Origin: NCEH01 sp002257205
Lineage (GTDB): Bacteria; Pseudomonadota; Alphaproteobacteria; Rhizobiales; Xanthobacteraceae
Direction: 5' to 3' (one strand)
Assembly: GCF_043195105.1 (NCBI RefSeq)
Contig: NZ_JBAFWO010000023.1
Length of the DNA: 6,291 bases
Below, piece by piece: positions 1 to 5,348 of the stretch. How positions within the stretch are numbered: position 1 is the stretch's first letter; each line of letters starts with the position of its first letter. The notes below the pieces were generated by a model. The model had not been told where the DNA came from. It saw only the letters and a list, made by a program, of their open reading frames with translations, and made no database searches. Made by a program: the position numbers and the translations under genes.

Positions 1-129
1 CATCGCGCCGCCGTAGGGATCCTGCGCCAGCACCGTCTGCACCTGCGCGGCCAGACCGTCAAAGCCCTTGCGCATATCCGTCGTGCCGCAGGCAAGGAAC
101 ACTCGCGTACCCGGCGGCGGGCCCAGCAT
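1..129 (-). CDS. tnpB: IS66 TnpB (Orf2), N-terminal fragment cut by window edge
   Basis: The first 43 codons of IS66 Orf2/TnpB are visible on the minus strand. They begin M-L-G-P-P-P and contain the family signature T-D-M-R-K-G-F-D-G-L at about residues 17-26, followed by a Q-V-Q helix. TnpB is an accessory protein needed for IS66 transposition in studied members; its biochemical role is not well defined. The start codon shares one base with the tnpA stop (TGATG, 127-131), so the two genes are probably translationally coupled. The gene is open at the window edge; a full TnpB is about 115 residues, so roughly two thirds are missing. Nothing suggests it is broken in the visible part. Confidence 0.85.
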   Translation of the reverse strand, partial: MLGPPPGTRVFLACGTTDMRKGFDGLAAQVQTVLAQDPYGGAM

Positions 130-584
130 CAGCGCCCACCCATCCCGGCCAGCACGACGCGCAGCGTCGCGGCGTCGGCGCATCCGGTGATGCGAATGCT
201 GGCGCCGGAGGGCAGCGTGATCTCGATCATGCCAGACGGCACGCAGCTGTCAGGCGACATGACCGGGCCGGGCGGCGGGAGCTGCGGCGCCTCCGGGACC
301 ACCTCCACCGGCACAAAGCCCGCCATCGCCGTGGCCAGCATCTGCTTGCGCCAGGTGTAGAGCTGGCCGGTGCTGACGCCGTGCCGGTCCGCCACCGCCT
401 GGACGATCACGCCGGGCTCCAGCGTCTCCCGGACAATCCGCAGCCGCTCCTCCGTCGACCAGTTCCGGCGCCGGACCTCCCGCACACGAACCTCGACGCC
501 GCGGCCCGCGCGGGCACCGGAGCCGCTCATACTACCGTCGTAAGAGGGGTTAGCGAGTGATGCCGTCGTCGTGCTGTCCGTCAT
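129..584 (-). CDS. tnpA: IS66 TnpA (Orf1), helix-turn-helix accessory protein
   Basis: This 151-residue protein has a basic helix-turn-helix at about residues 38-83 (R-R-R-N-W-S-T-E-E-R through G-V-S-T-G-Q-L-Y-T-W-R-K), the signature of the IS66 Orf1 group, related to IS3/IS911 OrfA. It probably binds the element ends to help the transposase. A proline-rich linker (about 97-108) leads to a short C-terminal segment, E-I-T-L-P-S-G-A, typical of IS66 Orf1 and often ending just before tnpB. I use the ATG at 584; an in-frame GTG at 593 would add three residues, and neither has a strong ribosome binding site. The stop overlaps the tnpB start. The N-terminal 40 residues are low-complexity (S, T, G, A, R) and probably disordered. 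Confidence 0.85.
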   Translation of the reverse strand: MTDSTTTASLANPSYDGSMSGSGARAGRGVEVRVREVRRRNWSTEERLRIVRETLEPGVIVQAVADRHGVSTGQLYTWRKQMLATAMAGFVPVEVVPEAPQLPPPGPVMSPDSCVPSGMIEITLPSGASIRITGCADAATLRVVLAGMGGR

Positions 585-673
585 GACAGCCACTTCGGCG
601 AACCACCACCATCAACTCAAGGCCGGGATCGGCTGACGCATACTTTACAGGGGCTAGGGCGAGCATTGCAGAT

Positions 674-704
674 AGTTGGCAGAGGACATTATCCTCAGCC
701 AACT
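674..704. other. Strong stem-loop upstream of the membrane-protein/SRAP pair
   Basis: A near-perfect inverted repeat: AGTTGGC (674-680) pairs with GCCAACT (698-704), then a single A/A mismatch (681/697), then GAGGA (682-686) pairs with TCCTC (692-696) around the 5-base loop CATTA. That makes 12 Watson-Crick pairs in 31 bases. No T-run follows on either strand, so it is not a classic intrinsic terminator. It sits between the IS66 end and the small membrane protein gene. It could be a transcription-factor operator, a 5' leader structure, or the terminator of a gene displaced by IS66. The pairing is seen directly; the role is unknown. Confidence 0.55.
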
Positions 705-763
705 GACGAGTTCTGGCTAGCGGCAGCCTCGCAGTGACAGTCCGAAGGCAATATGGTCCAAGC

Positions 764-946
764 ATGACCAACGATTTCAATCCTGCCGAACTCCCAAAGT
801 CCGGTGCGGCGACCGAACTCCAGGCCGGCAAGCTGACGTTGCGCACTCGGACCGATGTCCCCTTCATCGCGGCGATCGGCGCGATGGTGATCGGCATCCT
901 GCTTGCCGTCGCCGCCATCATTGGCGCTGCGCGGTCTCGTCGCTGA
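764..946 (+). CDS. Small single-pass membrane protein, function unknown
   Basis: This is a 60-residue protein with a polar N-terminal half and one clear transmembrane helix at about residues 34-56 (F-I-A-A-I-G-A-M-V-I-G-I-L-L-A-V-A-A-I-I-G-A-A), ending in the basic tail R-S-R-R. The tail suggests that the C-terminus is cytoplasmic, but the N-terminal half also has K and R residues, so topology is not certain. I use the ATG at 764; a GTG at 734 in the same frame would add ten residues. Neither start has a good Shine-Dalgarno. The stop lies six bases before the SRAP gene, so the two are probably on one transcript. I do not recognise a family. High use of GC-ending codons and a clean helix support a real gene despite its length. 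Confidence 0.6.
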   Translation: MTNDFNPAELPKSGAATELQAGKLTLRTRTDVPFIAAIGAMVIGILLAVAAIIGAARSRR

Positions 947-952
947 CCCGCG

Positions 953-1690
953 ATGTGCAATCTCTACAGCGCAACGACGAACCAGGAAGCGATCCGGCGC
1001 CTCTTCCGGGTCGACACCGATCTGACTGGCAATCTGCCACCGATGCCGGGCATCTACCCGGATTACGCCGCGCCTATCGTACGCACGGGCGAGAACGGGA
1101 CACGCGCGCTCGGCATGGCGCGCTGGGGCATGCCGAGCAGCAAGCAAGCACTGTTCGAGGCTGCGAAGGCGAGGGCCGACAAGCTGCGGGCCAAGGGCAA
1201 GGACGTCGATTTCGACGAGCTCCTGCGCATGGAGCCGGATGGCGGGACGACGAACGTTCGCAACACGTCGAGCCGGCACTGGAAGCCTTGGCTCGAACCG
1301 GCTCATCGCTGCCTCGTGCCGCTCAACAGCTTCAGCGAGTTCAACAAAGGCGCGGGCGGGAACGTCTGGTTCGCCTTCGATGAGAGCCGGCCGCTGACCT
1401 GCTTCGCCGGGATCTGGCTGCCGCAGTGGACTGGCGTGCGGAAGATCAAGGCGGGTCAGGAGACTGCGGACCTATATGCATTCCTAACGACCGACCCGAA
1501 CCGGGAGGTCCGGGCCGTCCATCCGAAGGCTATGCCGGTGATCCTGACGACCGACCAGGAGCGCGAGGCGTGGCTTCGAGCACCTTGGTCTGAGGCGGCT
1601 TCGCTGCAGCGACCGCTCGCGGACGGCTCGCTGCAGATTGTGGCGACCGGACCTCGGACGGACAGCGTGCCGGAGCTCGCACCGGCGTGA
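953..1690 (+). CDS. SRAP-domain protein (YedK/HMCES-like abasic-site DNA-protein crosslinker)
   Basis: This 245-residue protein belongs to the SOS-response-associated peptidase (SRAP) family. Known members use the N-terminal cysteine, exposed after Met removal, to form a stable thiazolidine crosslink with abasic sites in single-stranded DNA, shielding them from cleavage. The key residues are visible: Cys2 (start M-C-N-L-Y), Asn101 and Arg103 (T-N-V-R-N-T), Glu129 (V-P-L-N-S-F-S-E-F) and His190 (V-H-P-K-A-M-P-V-I-L), equivalent by pattern to Cys2, Asn75, Arg77, Glu105 and His160 of E. coli YedK. Between W58-G59-M60 and Asn101 there are about 25 more residues than in YedK, many of them charged. 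The start is fixed by the need for Cys at position 2. There is no clear Shine-Dalgarno, so translation may depend on the small gene just upstream. I found no alphaproteobacterial LexA box (GTTC-N7-GTTC) upstream, so SOS control is not supported here. Confidence 0.93.
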   Translation: MCNLYSATTNQEAIRRLFRVDTDLTGNLPPMPGIYPDYAAPIVRTGENGTRALGMARWGMPSSKQALFEAAKARADKLRAKGKDVDFDELLRMEPDGGTTNVRNTSSRHWKPWLEPAHRCLVPLNSFSEFNKGAGGNVWFAFDESRPLTCFAGIWLPQWTGVRKIKAGQETADLYAFLTTDPNREVRAVHPKAMPVILTTDQEREAWLRAPWSEAASLQRPLADGSLQIVATGPRTDSVPELAPA

Positions 1691-1713
1691 ACTGCGCTCG
1701 CAAATTAGCTGAT

Positions 1714-1754
1714 GCGGCCAGGGCGCCATGACTCGCTGCACGGCGCTTGGCCGC
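1714..1754. terminator. GC-rich hairpin after the SRAP gene, possible terminator
   Basis: GCGGCCA (1714-1720) pairs with TGGCCGC (1748-1754), and GCGCC (1723-1727) pairs with GGCGC (1742-1746). A G/T wobble and one bulged base lie between the two helices, and the loop is 14 bases. The hairpin begins 24 bases after the SRAP stop, the right place to end that transcript. No T-run follows, so it would be a weak or Rho-assisted terminator, or simply an mRNA-stabilising 3' structure. Confidence 0.4.
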
Positions 1755-1770
1755 TTGGTTCGATGCTCGG

Positions 1771-1935
1771 TCACCGAATGACGGGAGCTCGCTCTACGAT
1801 GATGCGGGCGCCCTCGACGATGTGGCTGATGGCGACCTTGACGCGGCGGACTGGGTGGCCGTCCTTGCCCGTGACCAGCGTTACCCTCCCAACCTAAAGC
1901 TGGCGCTCGCGGCGGTCGTGGCGGGGGGGCGCGCC
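1771..1935 (-). pseudogene. Remnant of a small minus-strand gene with an in-frame amber codon
   Basis: On the minus strand, one frame reads as good coding sequence: residues like G-R-V-T-L-V-T-G-K-D-G-H-P-V-R-R-V-K-V-A, then I-S-H-I-V-E-G-A-R-I-I-V-E-R-A-P-V-I-R, then TGA at 1771-1773. About 84% of its codons end in G or C (31 of 37 from GTA to the stop), as expected for a real gene here. The frame has no ATG, GTG or TTG start after the TAG at 1894-1896. Upstream of that TAG, the same frame continues with GC-ending codons (P-R-H-D-R-R-E-R-Q-L) back to a run of seven C on the minus strand (1921-1927). The simplest reading is a short gene broken by a nonsense change, perhaps also by a frameshift at the C-run. 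I do not recognise the family. A plus-strand frame (1747-1959) overlaps it but has only about 70% GC-ending codons. Confidence 0.35.
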
Positions 1936-2014
1936 AGAAGGGCTGATGCAGCGGGTTGAGCGCAGTGACCGAGCGACAGAATACCCATCGAGGCACAGCG
2001 CCGTTGGCCAGGTG

Positions 2015-2563
2015 CTACGACGCGGACCAGCGGGCCTGCTGCCTGCCAAGGGCAGCATGCTGTTCGGAGGTGAACGCGAGCTCTGAGAGCAAGCTGTCCA
2101 CGAGTGCCACTGGCTCGTCGTAGGGATCAAAGCCTCGCTTGTTGAGCCAAAGCAGTTGTCCTGCCGGCGCCTTGGCCTGGACGGCCTTCTCGAACGTTGG
2201 CAGCAAGGCGTGAAGCTCTCGCTCGACAGGAACGATTGTCGCGCGGCAATAGCGGCGGGCGAAGTGGCTTCTCAGATCCTTTGCAACTTTGGCATCCGCA
2301 CCGTTGTCCCTCTTGTTCCGCCACATGCGACCCGTGTTGTAGGCATGAGAGAACTTGTGGCTGCGGCCCTCTGAGCCTGTGACGTGTCGATTGTTGATCC
2401 GACCATGGAAACCGTGCGGGTCGACAGGTGTGATGCCGATGTAGCGCATGTCTCCAGCATGATCGTAGAGGGCGTAAATACCGTGCGTTCGGGGTAGCTC
2501 TGGAAGACGAAGGCGATCTTGCGTGACCAGAGCGTCGTAGACCGCAGCCGGATCGAGAACCAT
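2015..2563 (-). CDS. Stand-alone GIY-YIG nuclease-domain protein
   Basis: This 182-residue protein carries a GIY-YIG domain at about residues 25-145. The G-I-Y motif is at 28-30 (H-G-I-Y-A-L-Y-D) and Y-I-G at 41-43 (M-R-Y-I-G-I-T). Arg55 or Arg59 (G-R-I-N-N-R) follows, then a Glu at 125 (L-P-T-F-E-K) and Asn at 141 (W-L-N-K-R-G). This matches the catalytic Tyr, Tyr, Arg, Glu, Asn set of I-TevI-type nucleases, with Glu and Asn about 16 apart, so the active site looks complete. Between motifs there is a long His/Arg-rich stretch (50-85) that may bind DNA. The roughly 40-residue tail has no recognised domain. The ATG at 2563 is preceded by AAGGAG (2568-2573) four bases away, supporting this start. 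It is convergent with the SRAP gene. It could act in repair, restriction, or as a remnant homing-type enzyme; the sequence does not decide. Confidence 0.85.
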   Translation of the reverse strand: MVLDPAAVYDALVTQDRLRLPELPRTHGIYALYDHAGDMRYIGITPVDPHGFHGRINNRHVTGSEGRSHKFSHAYNTGRMWRNKRDNGADAKVAKDLRSHFARRYCRATIVPVERELHALLPTFEKAVQAKAPAGQLLWLNKRGFDPYDEPVALVDSLLSELAFTSEQHAALGRQQARWSAS

Positions 2564-2631
2564 GTTGCTCCTTGAGACAGCGGTGCCGCCGCACGTTTAT
2601 CTTTGCAGTATCGACGGGATCGAACGGAATG

Positions 2632-2641
2632 TGGTCGACCA
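2632..2641. promoter_or_regulatory. 10-bp palindrome upstream of the GIY-YIG gene
   Basis: TGGTCGACCA is a perfect palindrome lying about 70 bases upstream of the GIY-YIG start, in the only stretch that can hold that gene's promoter before the IS1380 end at 2677. It could be a repressor site, but short palindromes of this kind occur by chance. I saw no convincing -35/-10 pair nearby. Confidence 0.2.
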
Positions 2642-2676
2642 ACTGATCGCCTAGACGCGTTTTGCCACCCAATCAC

Positions 2677-2694
2677 CTAACCCGCATTTCTCAC
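2677..2694 (+). repeat. IS1380-family left inverted repeat
   Basis: Terminal repeat CTAACCCGCATTTCTCAC, the transposase recognition end on the 5' side of the transposase gene. It differs from its partner only at the fourth base. Confidence 0.9.
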
Positions 2695-2730
2695 TACGGG
2701 CAGGTGCATCGGGGCTCTGAGTGAGGCAAA

Positions 2731-2772
2731 GTTGTTGTGCTGCAACGACTTATGCTGAGCCAGAGGAGCTCC
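2731..2772 (+). promoter_or_regulatory. Leader hairpin and ribosome binding site of the IS1380 transposase
   Basis: GTTGTTG (2731-2737) can pair with CAACGAC (2743-2749), with one G/T wobble, around a 5-base loop. Thirteen bases after it comes AGAGGAG (2762-2768), seven bases before the ATG at 2776, which decides the start. The Shine-Dalgarno lies inside the self-complementary GGAGCTCC (2765-2772). Such structure could limit transposase translation, as is common for insertion sequences, but that is inference. Confidence 0.4.
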
Positions 2773-2775
2773 CCG

Positions 2776-4155
2776 ATGCCGACACAGTGTAGCCCGGATC
2801 GGTTCGGCTTTGCACCTGTGGCGGGGCGGTCGGTGGTGGCCGGGTTCGATGGCGGCAAGATCACGTCGGATGCGGGCGCGCTGCTGCTGGGCGCGACGGA
2901 TCGGGTCATCCGGCTGGTGGACCGGTTCGCGCAATGCTTCCGGGACGAACGCGCTCCCACCCGCATCGAGCATGGCGTGGCGACACTGGTCGGCCAGCGG
3001 GTCTTCGGGATCGCGCTCGGCTACGAGGACCTCGTCGACCACGACGAGTTGCGCCATGACCCTGCTTTGGCGGTGCTCGCCGGCAAGCTCGCGGCGCGAC
3101 GCTCGGATTGCGCGCCGCTCGCCGGCAAGTCGACGCTGAACCGGCTCGAGCTCTCGGGGCCGGAGCCGACGCGGTATCACCGGGTCGGCTGCGACGGCGC
3201 GGCGGTCGAGCACCTGTTCGTGAGCTTGTTCCTGGAGGCGCATCGCACGGCGCCCAAACAGATCGTGCTCGATCTCGACGCAACGGACGACCCCATCCAC
3301 GGCCAGCAGGAGGGCCGCTTCTTCCACGGCTACTACGACGGCTATTGCTACCTGCCGCTGTACATCTTCTGCGGGCGGCATCTGCTGGCCGCCAAGCTGA
3401 GGCGCTCCAACATCGACGCTTCGGCCGGTGCGATCGAGGAGGTCGAGCGGATCGTCGGCCAGATCCGGGCGCGCTGGCCGCGGGTGCGCATCCTGCTGCG
3501 GGCCGATTCCGGCTTCGCCCGCGACGCCCTGATGGCCTGGTGCGAAGGAAACCGGGTCGACTTCGTGTTCGGCCTGGCGCGCAACGAGCGGCTCGTTGCC
3601 GAGATCGCGGTCGCCCTGATCCAGGCCGAGGAGGAGGCCCGGCGAACCGGCAAGCCGGCCCGGCGCTTCAGGGACTTCAACTGGTCGACGCTCGATTCGT
3701 GGTCGCGCCGGCGGCGCGTGATCGCCAAGGCCGAGTGGACCGGCGGCGAGGCCAATCCGCGCTTCATCGTGACCTCGTTGAAGCCGGCCGAGGTCGCGGC
3801 TCGCCACCTCTACGAAGAGGTCTATTGCGCCAGAGGCGACATGGAGAACCGCCTCAAGGAGGCGCAGGGCGACCTCTTCGCCGACCGCACATCGGCCGCC
3901 ACCATGCGCGCCAACCAGTTGCGGCTCTGGTTCGCCTCGATGGCCTACGTGCTGCTCTGCGCCCTGCGCCGCATCGGCCTTGCCCACACCCAGTTCGCCC
4001 AGGCGACCTGCGGCACCATCCGCCTCAAGCTTCTCAAGATCGGCGCCCTCGTCACGGTCTCGGTGCGGCGCATCAGGTTCGCGATGGCGTCCGGCTGCCC
4101 AAACCAGCCCGAATGGGCGCTGGTCCATGCGCGATTACGAAACGCCACCGCCTGA
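2776..4155 (+). CDS. tnpA: IS1380-family DDE transposase
   Basis: This 459-residue protein cuts and joins the element ends. The IS1380 N-terminal region is seen at F-D-G-G-K-I-T-S-D-A-G (24-34). The catalytic triad is visible: Asp168 in V-L-D-L-D-A-T-D-D, Asp244 in L-R-A-D-S-G-F, and Glu357 in A-R-G-D-M-E-N-R-L-K-E, followed by the conserved F-A-D-R-T-S and N-Q-L-R-L segments. The aromatic stretch F-H-G-Y-Y-D-G-Y-C-Y-L-P-L (183-195) is also typical of the family. I place the start at ATG 2776, which has AGAGGAG seven bases upstream; in-frame starts at 2737 (GTG) and 2752 (ATG) lack this. No stop or frameshift interrupts the gene. The long reading frames on the opposite strand and in another forward frame are shadows caused by the high GC content. 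Confidence 0.95.
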   Translation: MPTQCSPDRFGFAPVAGRSVVAGFDGGKITSDAGALLLGATDRVIRLVDRFAQCFRDERAPTRIEHGVATLVGQRVFGIALGYEDLVDHDELRHDPALAVLAGKLAARRSDCAPLAGKSTLNRLELSGPEPTRYHRVGCDGAAVEHLFVSLFLEAHRTAPKQIVLDLDATDDPIHGQQEGRFFHGYYDGYCYLPLYIFCGRHLLAAKLRRSNIDASAGAIEEVERIVGQIRARWPRVRILLRADSGFARDALMAWCEGNRVDFVFGLARNERLVAEIAVALIQAEEEARRTGKPARRFRDFNWSTLDSWSRRRRVIAKAEWTGGEANPRFIVTSLKPAEVAARHLYEEVYCARGDMENRLKEAQGDLFADRTSAATMRANQLRLWFASMAYVLLCALRRIGLAHTQFAQATCGTIRLKLLKIGALVTVSVRRIRFAMASGCPNQPEWALVHARLRNATA

Positions 4156-4291
4156 CGGCCGCATCCACCCCGCCCCTTCAACCAACACGATCATCGTCGA
4201 GCCGGCACTCCGCAACGAGCGGTCGCACAAACGCGCGCCCTCGCCAGGCGCGCCACGCTAAACCCTATCCAACCTGCGCAGCCTCACACTG

Positions 4292-4309
4292 GTGAGAAAT
4301 GCGGGCTAG
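4292..4309 (-). repeat. IS1380-family right inverted repeat
   Basis: GTGAGAAATGCGGGCTAG, the inverted partner of the left end with 17 of 18 bases matching. It lies about 135 bases after the transposase stop; that gap carries no other gene that I can see. Confidence 0.9.
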
Positions 4310-4530
4310 CACAGGGCAGGCATTCCTGTCGTGTTCCCTGCGCCGGGGGCGCGTCCACCCAGCAATTCACCTGCTTGATCACGCCGGTGAGAGGCCGGTC
4401 GCGCCCTGGCTCGACCTGATCGTGGTCACACAACATCGGTGGAAGCGGAGCTACGAACCGACCGCTGACGGGCTTGCAATTTGATCTCCGTTCTGGCTTG
4501 GCGATCTACCGAAGCCGGTGGGGAACCACG

Positions 4531-5157
4531 ATGCCACATGTCGATACGCTTCTGACCTACGTCGCCGTGGTTCTCGGTCTTTTCCTCATTCCAGGGCCAG
4601 CCGTACTTCTCGTGCTCGCTCGCGCGTCAGTCGGAGGACGGCGCGTTGGTATCGCCACCGGCTTCGGGATTGCAGCCGGTGACTTGCTGCACACGGTGAT
4701 GGCCACGCTTGGCCTCTCCGCGGTCCTGATGACCTCGGCGCTGGCCTTCAGCGTGGTGAAATATGCGGGCGCCGCCTACCTCATCTATCTCGGTATCCGC
4801 GCGTTGCTGGAACATGGTGAGGACTTTCACCTAAGCTCTGCCCGGCTGGTAGATGCGCCGCTCGCGTTTCGGCAGGCGGTGCTGGCCGAGGTGCTGAACC
4901 CGAAAACGGCGCTCTTCTTTCTCGCGTTCCTGCCGCAGTTCGTGCACCCCGAGCAGGGCTCAGTTGTGGGACAGCTGGCTACACTCGGCCTTGTCTTCGT
5001 AGCCATGAGTGCCGTCTACACAGCCCTGATCGCGCTCGCCGCCGGGCATGTCGCTGGCTGGCTCGCACGTCATCGCGGCATCGGTCGTTGGCAAGGTCGC
5101 GTGATCGGCGTGATCTATCTGGGGCTCGGCATCCGATTGGCCCTGCAGGAAAGATGA
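4531..5157 (+). CDS. LysE/RhtB-family amino-acid exporter
   Basis: This 208-residue inner-membrane protein is a LysE/RhtB-type translocator, which exports amino acids or derivatives such as homoserine, threonine or lysine using the proton motive force. The family N-terminal motif is clear: L-I-P-G-P-A-V-L-L-V-L-A-R (about 18-30), then G-I-A-T-G-F-G-I-A-A-G-D-L (about 41-53). The second signature, L-N-P-K-T-A-L-F-F-L-A-F-L-P-Q-F (about 122-137), follows. About six hydrophobic helices can be drawn, and length is normal for the family. I use ATG 4531, with a G-rich site GGTGGGG (4517-4523) seven bases upstream; the in-frame extension to 4474 is not needed. Substrate cannot be told from sequence. 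It stands alone, with no regulator of the LysG or Lrp type beside it in the window. Confidence 0.9.
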   Translation: MPHVDTLLTYVAVVLGLFLIPGPAVLLVLARASVGGRRVGIATGFGIAAGDLLHTVMATLGLSAVLMTSALAFSVVKYAGAAYLIYLGIRALLEHGEDFHLSSARLVDAPLAFRQAVLAEVLNPKTALFFLAFLPQFVHPEQGSVVGQLATLGLVFVAMSAVYTALIALAAGHVAGWLARHRGIGRWQGRVIGVIYLGLGIRLALQER

Positions 5158-5288
5158 CCGGATAGCGGCCTCGCCATGTTGAGCTTTTCTGACCTCATCA
5201 TCGACGAGCCGGCAAGGCTGGCAACCTCCTGGCGGATTGTCGATCTCGCTCCGTAGCGTGCGTGGAGGCAGGATTCTCGACTCCGGAA

Positions 5289-5314
5289 GTAGCGCGTAGC
5301 GGGTAGCGCTACCC
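5289..5314. repeat. Three tandem 7-mers merging into a 14-bp perfect palindrome
   Basis: GTAGCGC, GTAGCGG and GTAGCGC stand head to tail at 5289-5295, 5296-5302 and 5303-5309. The last unit forms part of the perfect palindrome GGGTAGCGCTACCC (5301-5314). The palindrome could bind a dimeric regulator or fold as a short stem. It lies between two convergent genes, so an operator role is less natural than at a promoter unless an unseen transcript starts here. Confidence 0.6.
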
Positions 5315-5348
5315 TGCGACCACGACGGAATCCGCACGTTCCGCCATC

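Larger units (their letters stand above)
1..648 (-). mobile_element. IS66-family insertion sequence, tnpA-proximal end (partial)
   Basis: The minus strand carries the IS66 gene order tnpA then tnpB with an overlapping stop/start, so this is the 5' end of an IS66-family element. The rest of tnpB and the large tnpC transposase would lie beyond position 1. The outer end is placed at about 648: read on the minus strand, GTAAAGTATGCGTCAGCC starts there, and GTAA is the usual start of IS66-family terminal repeats. The opposite end is outside the window, so neither the inverted repeat nor the target duplication can be tested here. If the boundary is right, the adjoining 8 bases (649-656, AGGGGCTA) would be one copy of the expected target duplication. 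Confidence 0.75.
2677..4309 (+). mobile_element. Complete IS1380-family insertion sequence (about 1633 bp)
   Basis: Both ends are visible. The left inverted repeat CTAACCCGCATTTCTCAC (2677-2694) matches the reverse complement of 4292-4309 at 17 of 18 positions, the difference being A2680. Between them lies one intact transposase gene of IS1380 type. Length and single-gene layout fit the family. The bases just outside each end are both CAC (2674-2676 and 4310-4312), a three-base direct repeat; family members usually duplicate about four, so one base may have changed or the true end may be shifted by one. With both ends and the gene intact, the copy is probably recent and able to move. Confidence 0.9.

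Noticed and set aside
705..735. A possible SOS (LexA) box around GTTC at about 712.
   Set aside because: The second GTTC at the required seven-base spacing is missing, so the alphaproteobacterial LexA pattern is not met.
550..1306. Two minus-strand frames (550-960 and 695-1306) opposite the membrane protein and SRAP genes.
   Set aside because: They overlap genes with better evidence (SRAP catalytic residues, a clean membrane helix) and show no domain of their own.
1747..1959. A plus-strand 70-codon frame rich in Asp and Ala.
   Set aside because: GC at third positions is only about 70%, below the opposite-strand frame. It starts at a TTG with no ribosome binding site and overlaps the post-SRAP hairpin.
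2564..2672. Minus-strand frame starting G-G-K-T-R-L-G-D-Q-L upstream of the GIY-YIG gene, resembling an ATP-binding loop start.
   Set aside because: Codon third positions are not GC-biased, the frame soon runs into the GIY-YIG gene in the wrong phase, and the full P-loop pattern is absent.
2677..4128. A 483-codon open frame on the minus strand opposite the IS1380 transposase.
   Set aside because: It lies entirely opposite a gene with clear DDE motifs. It has an Arg/Pro/Glu/Gly-rich composition typical of antisense frames in GC-rich DNA, and no recognisable domain.
3108..4295. A 395-codon plus-strand frame overlapping the transposase in another phase.
   Set aside because: Its composition is almost all Arg, Ala, Gly and Pro, it shows no motif, and it is explained by the coding sequence of the transposase.
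4299..4484. A 61-codon plus-strand frame starting inside the IS1380 right end.
   Set aside because: It straddles the insertion-sequence boundary, has no ribosome binding site and resembles no known protein.
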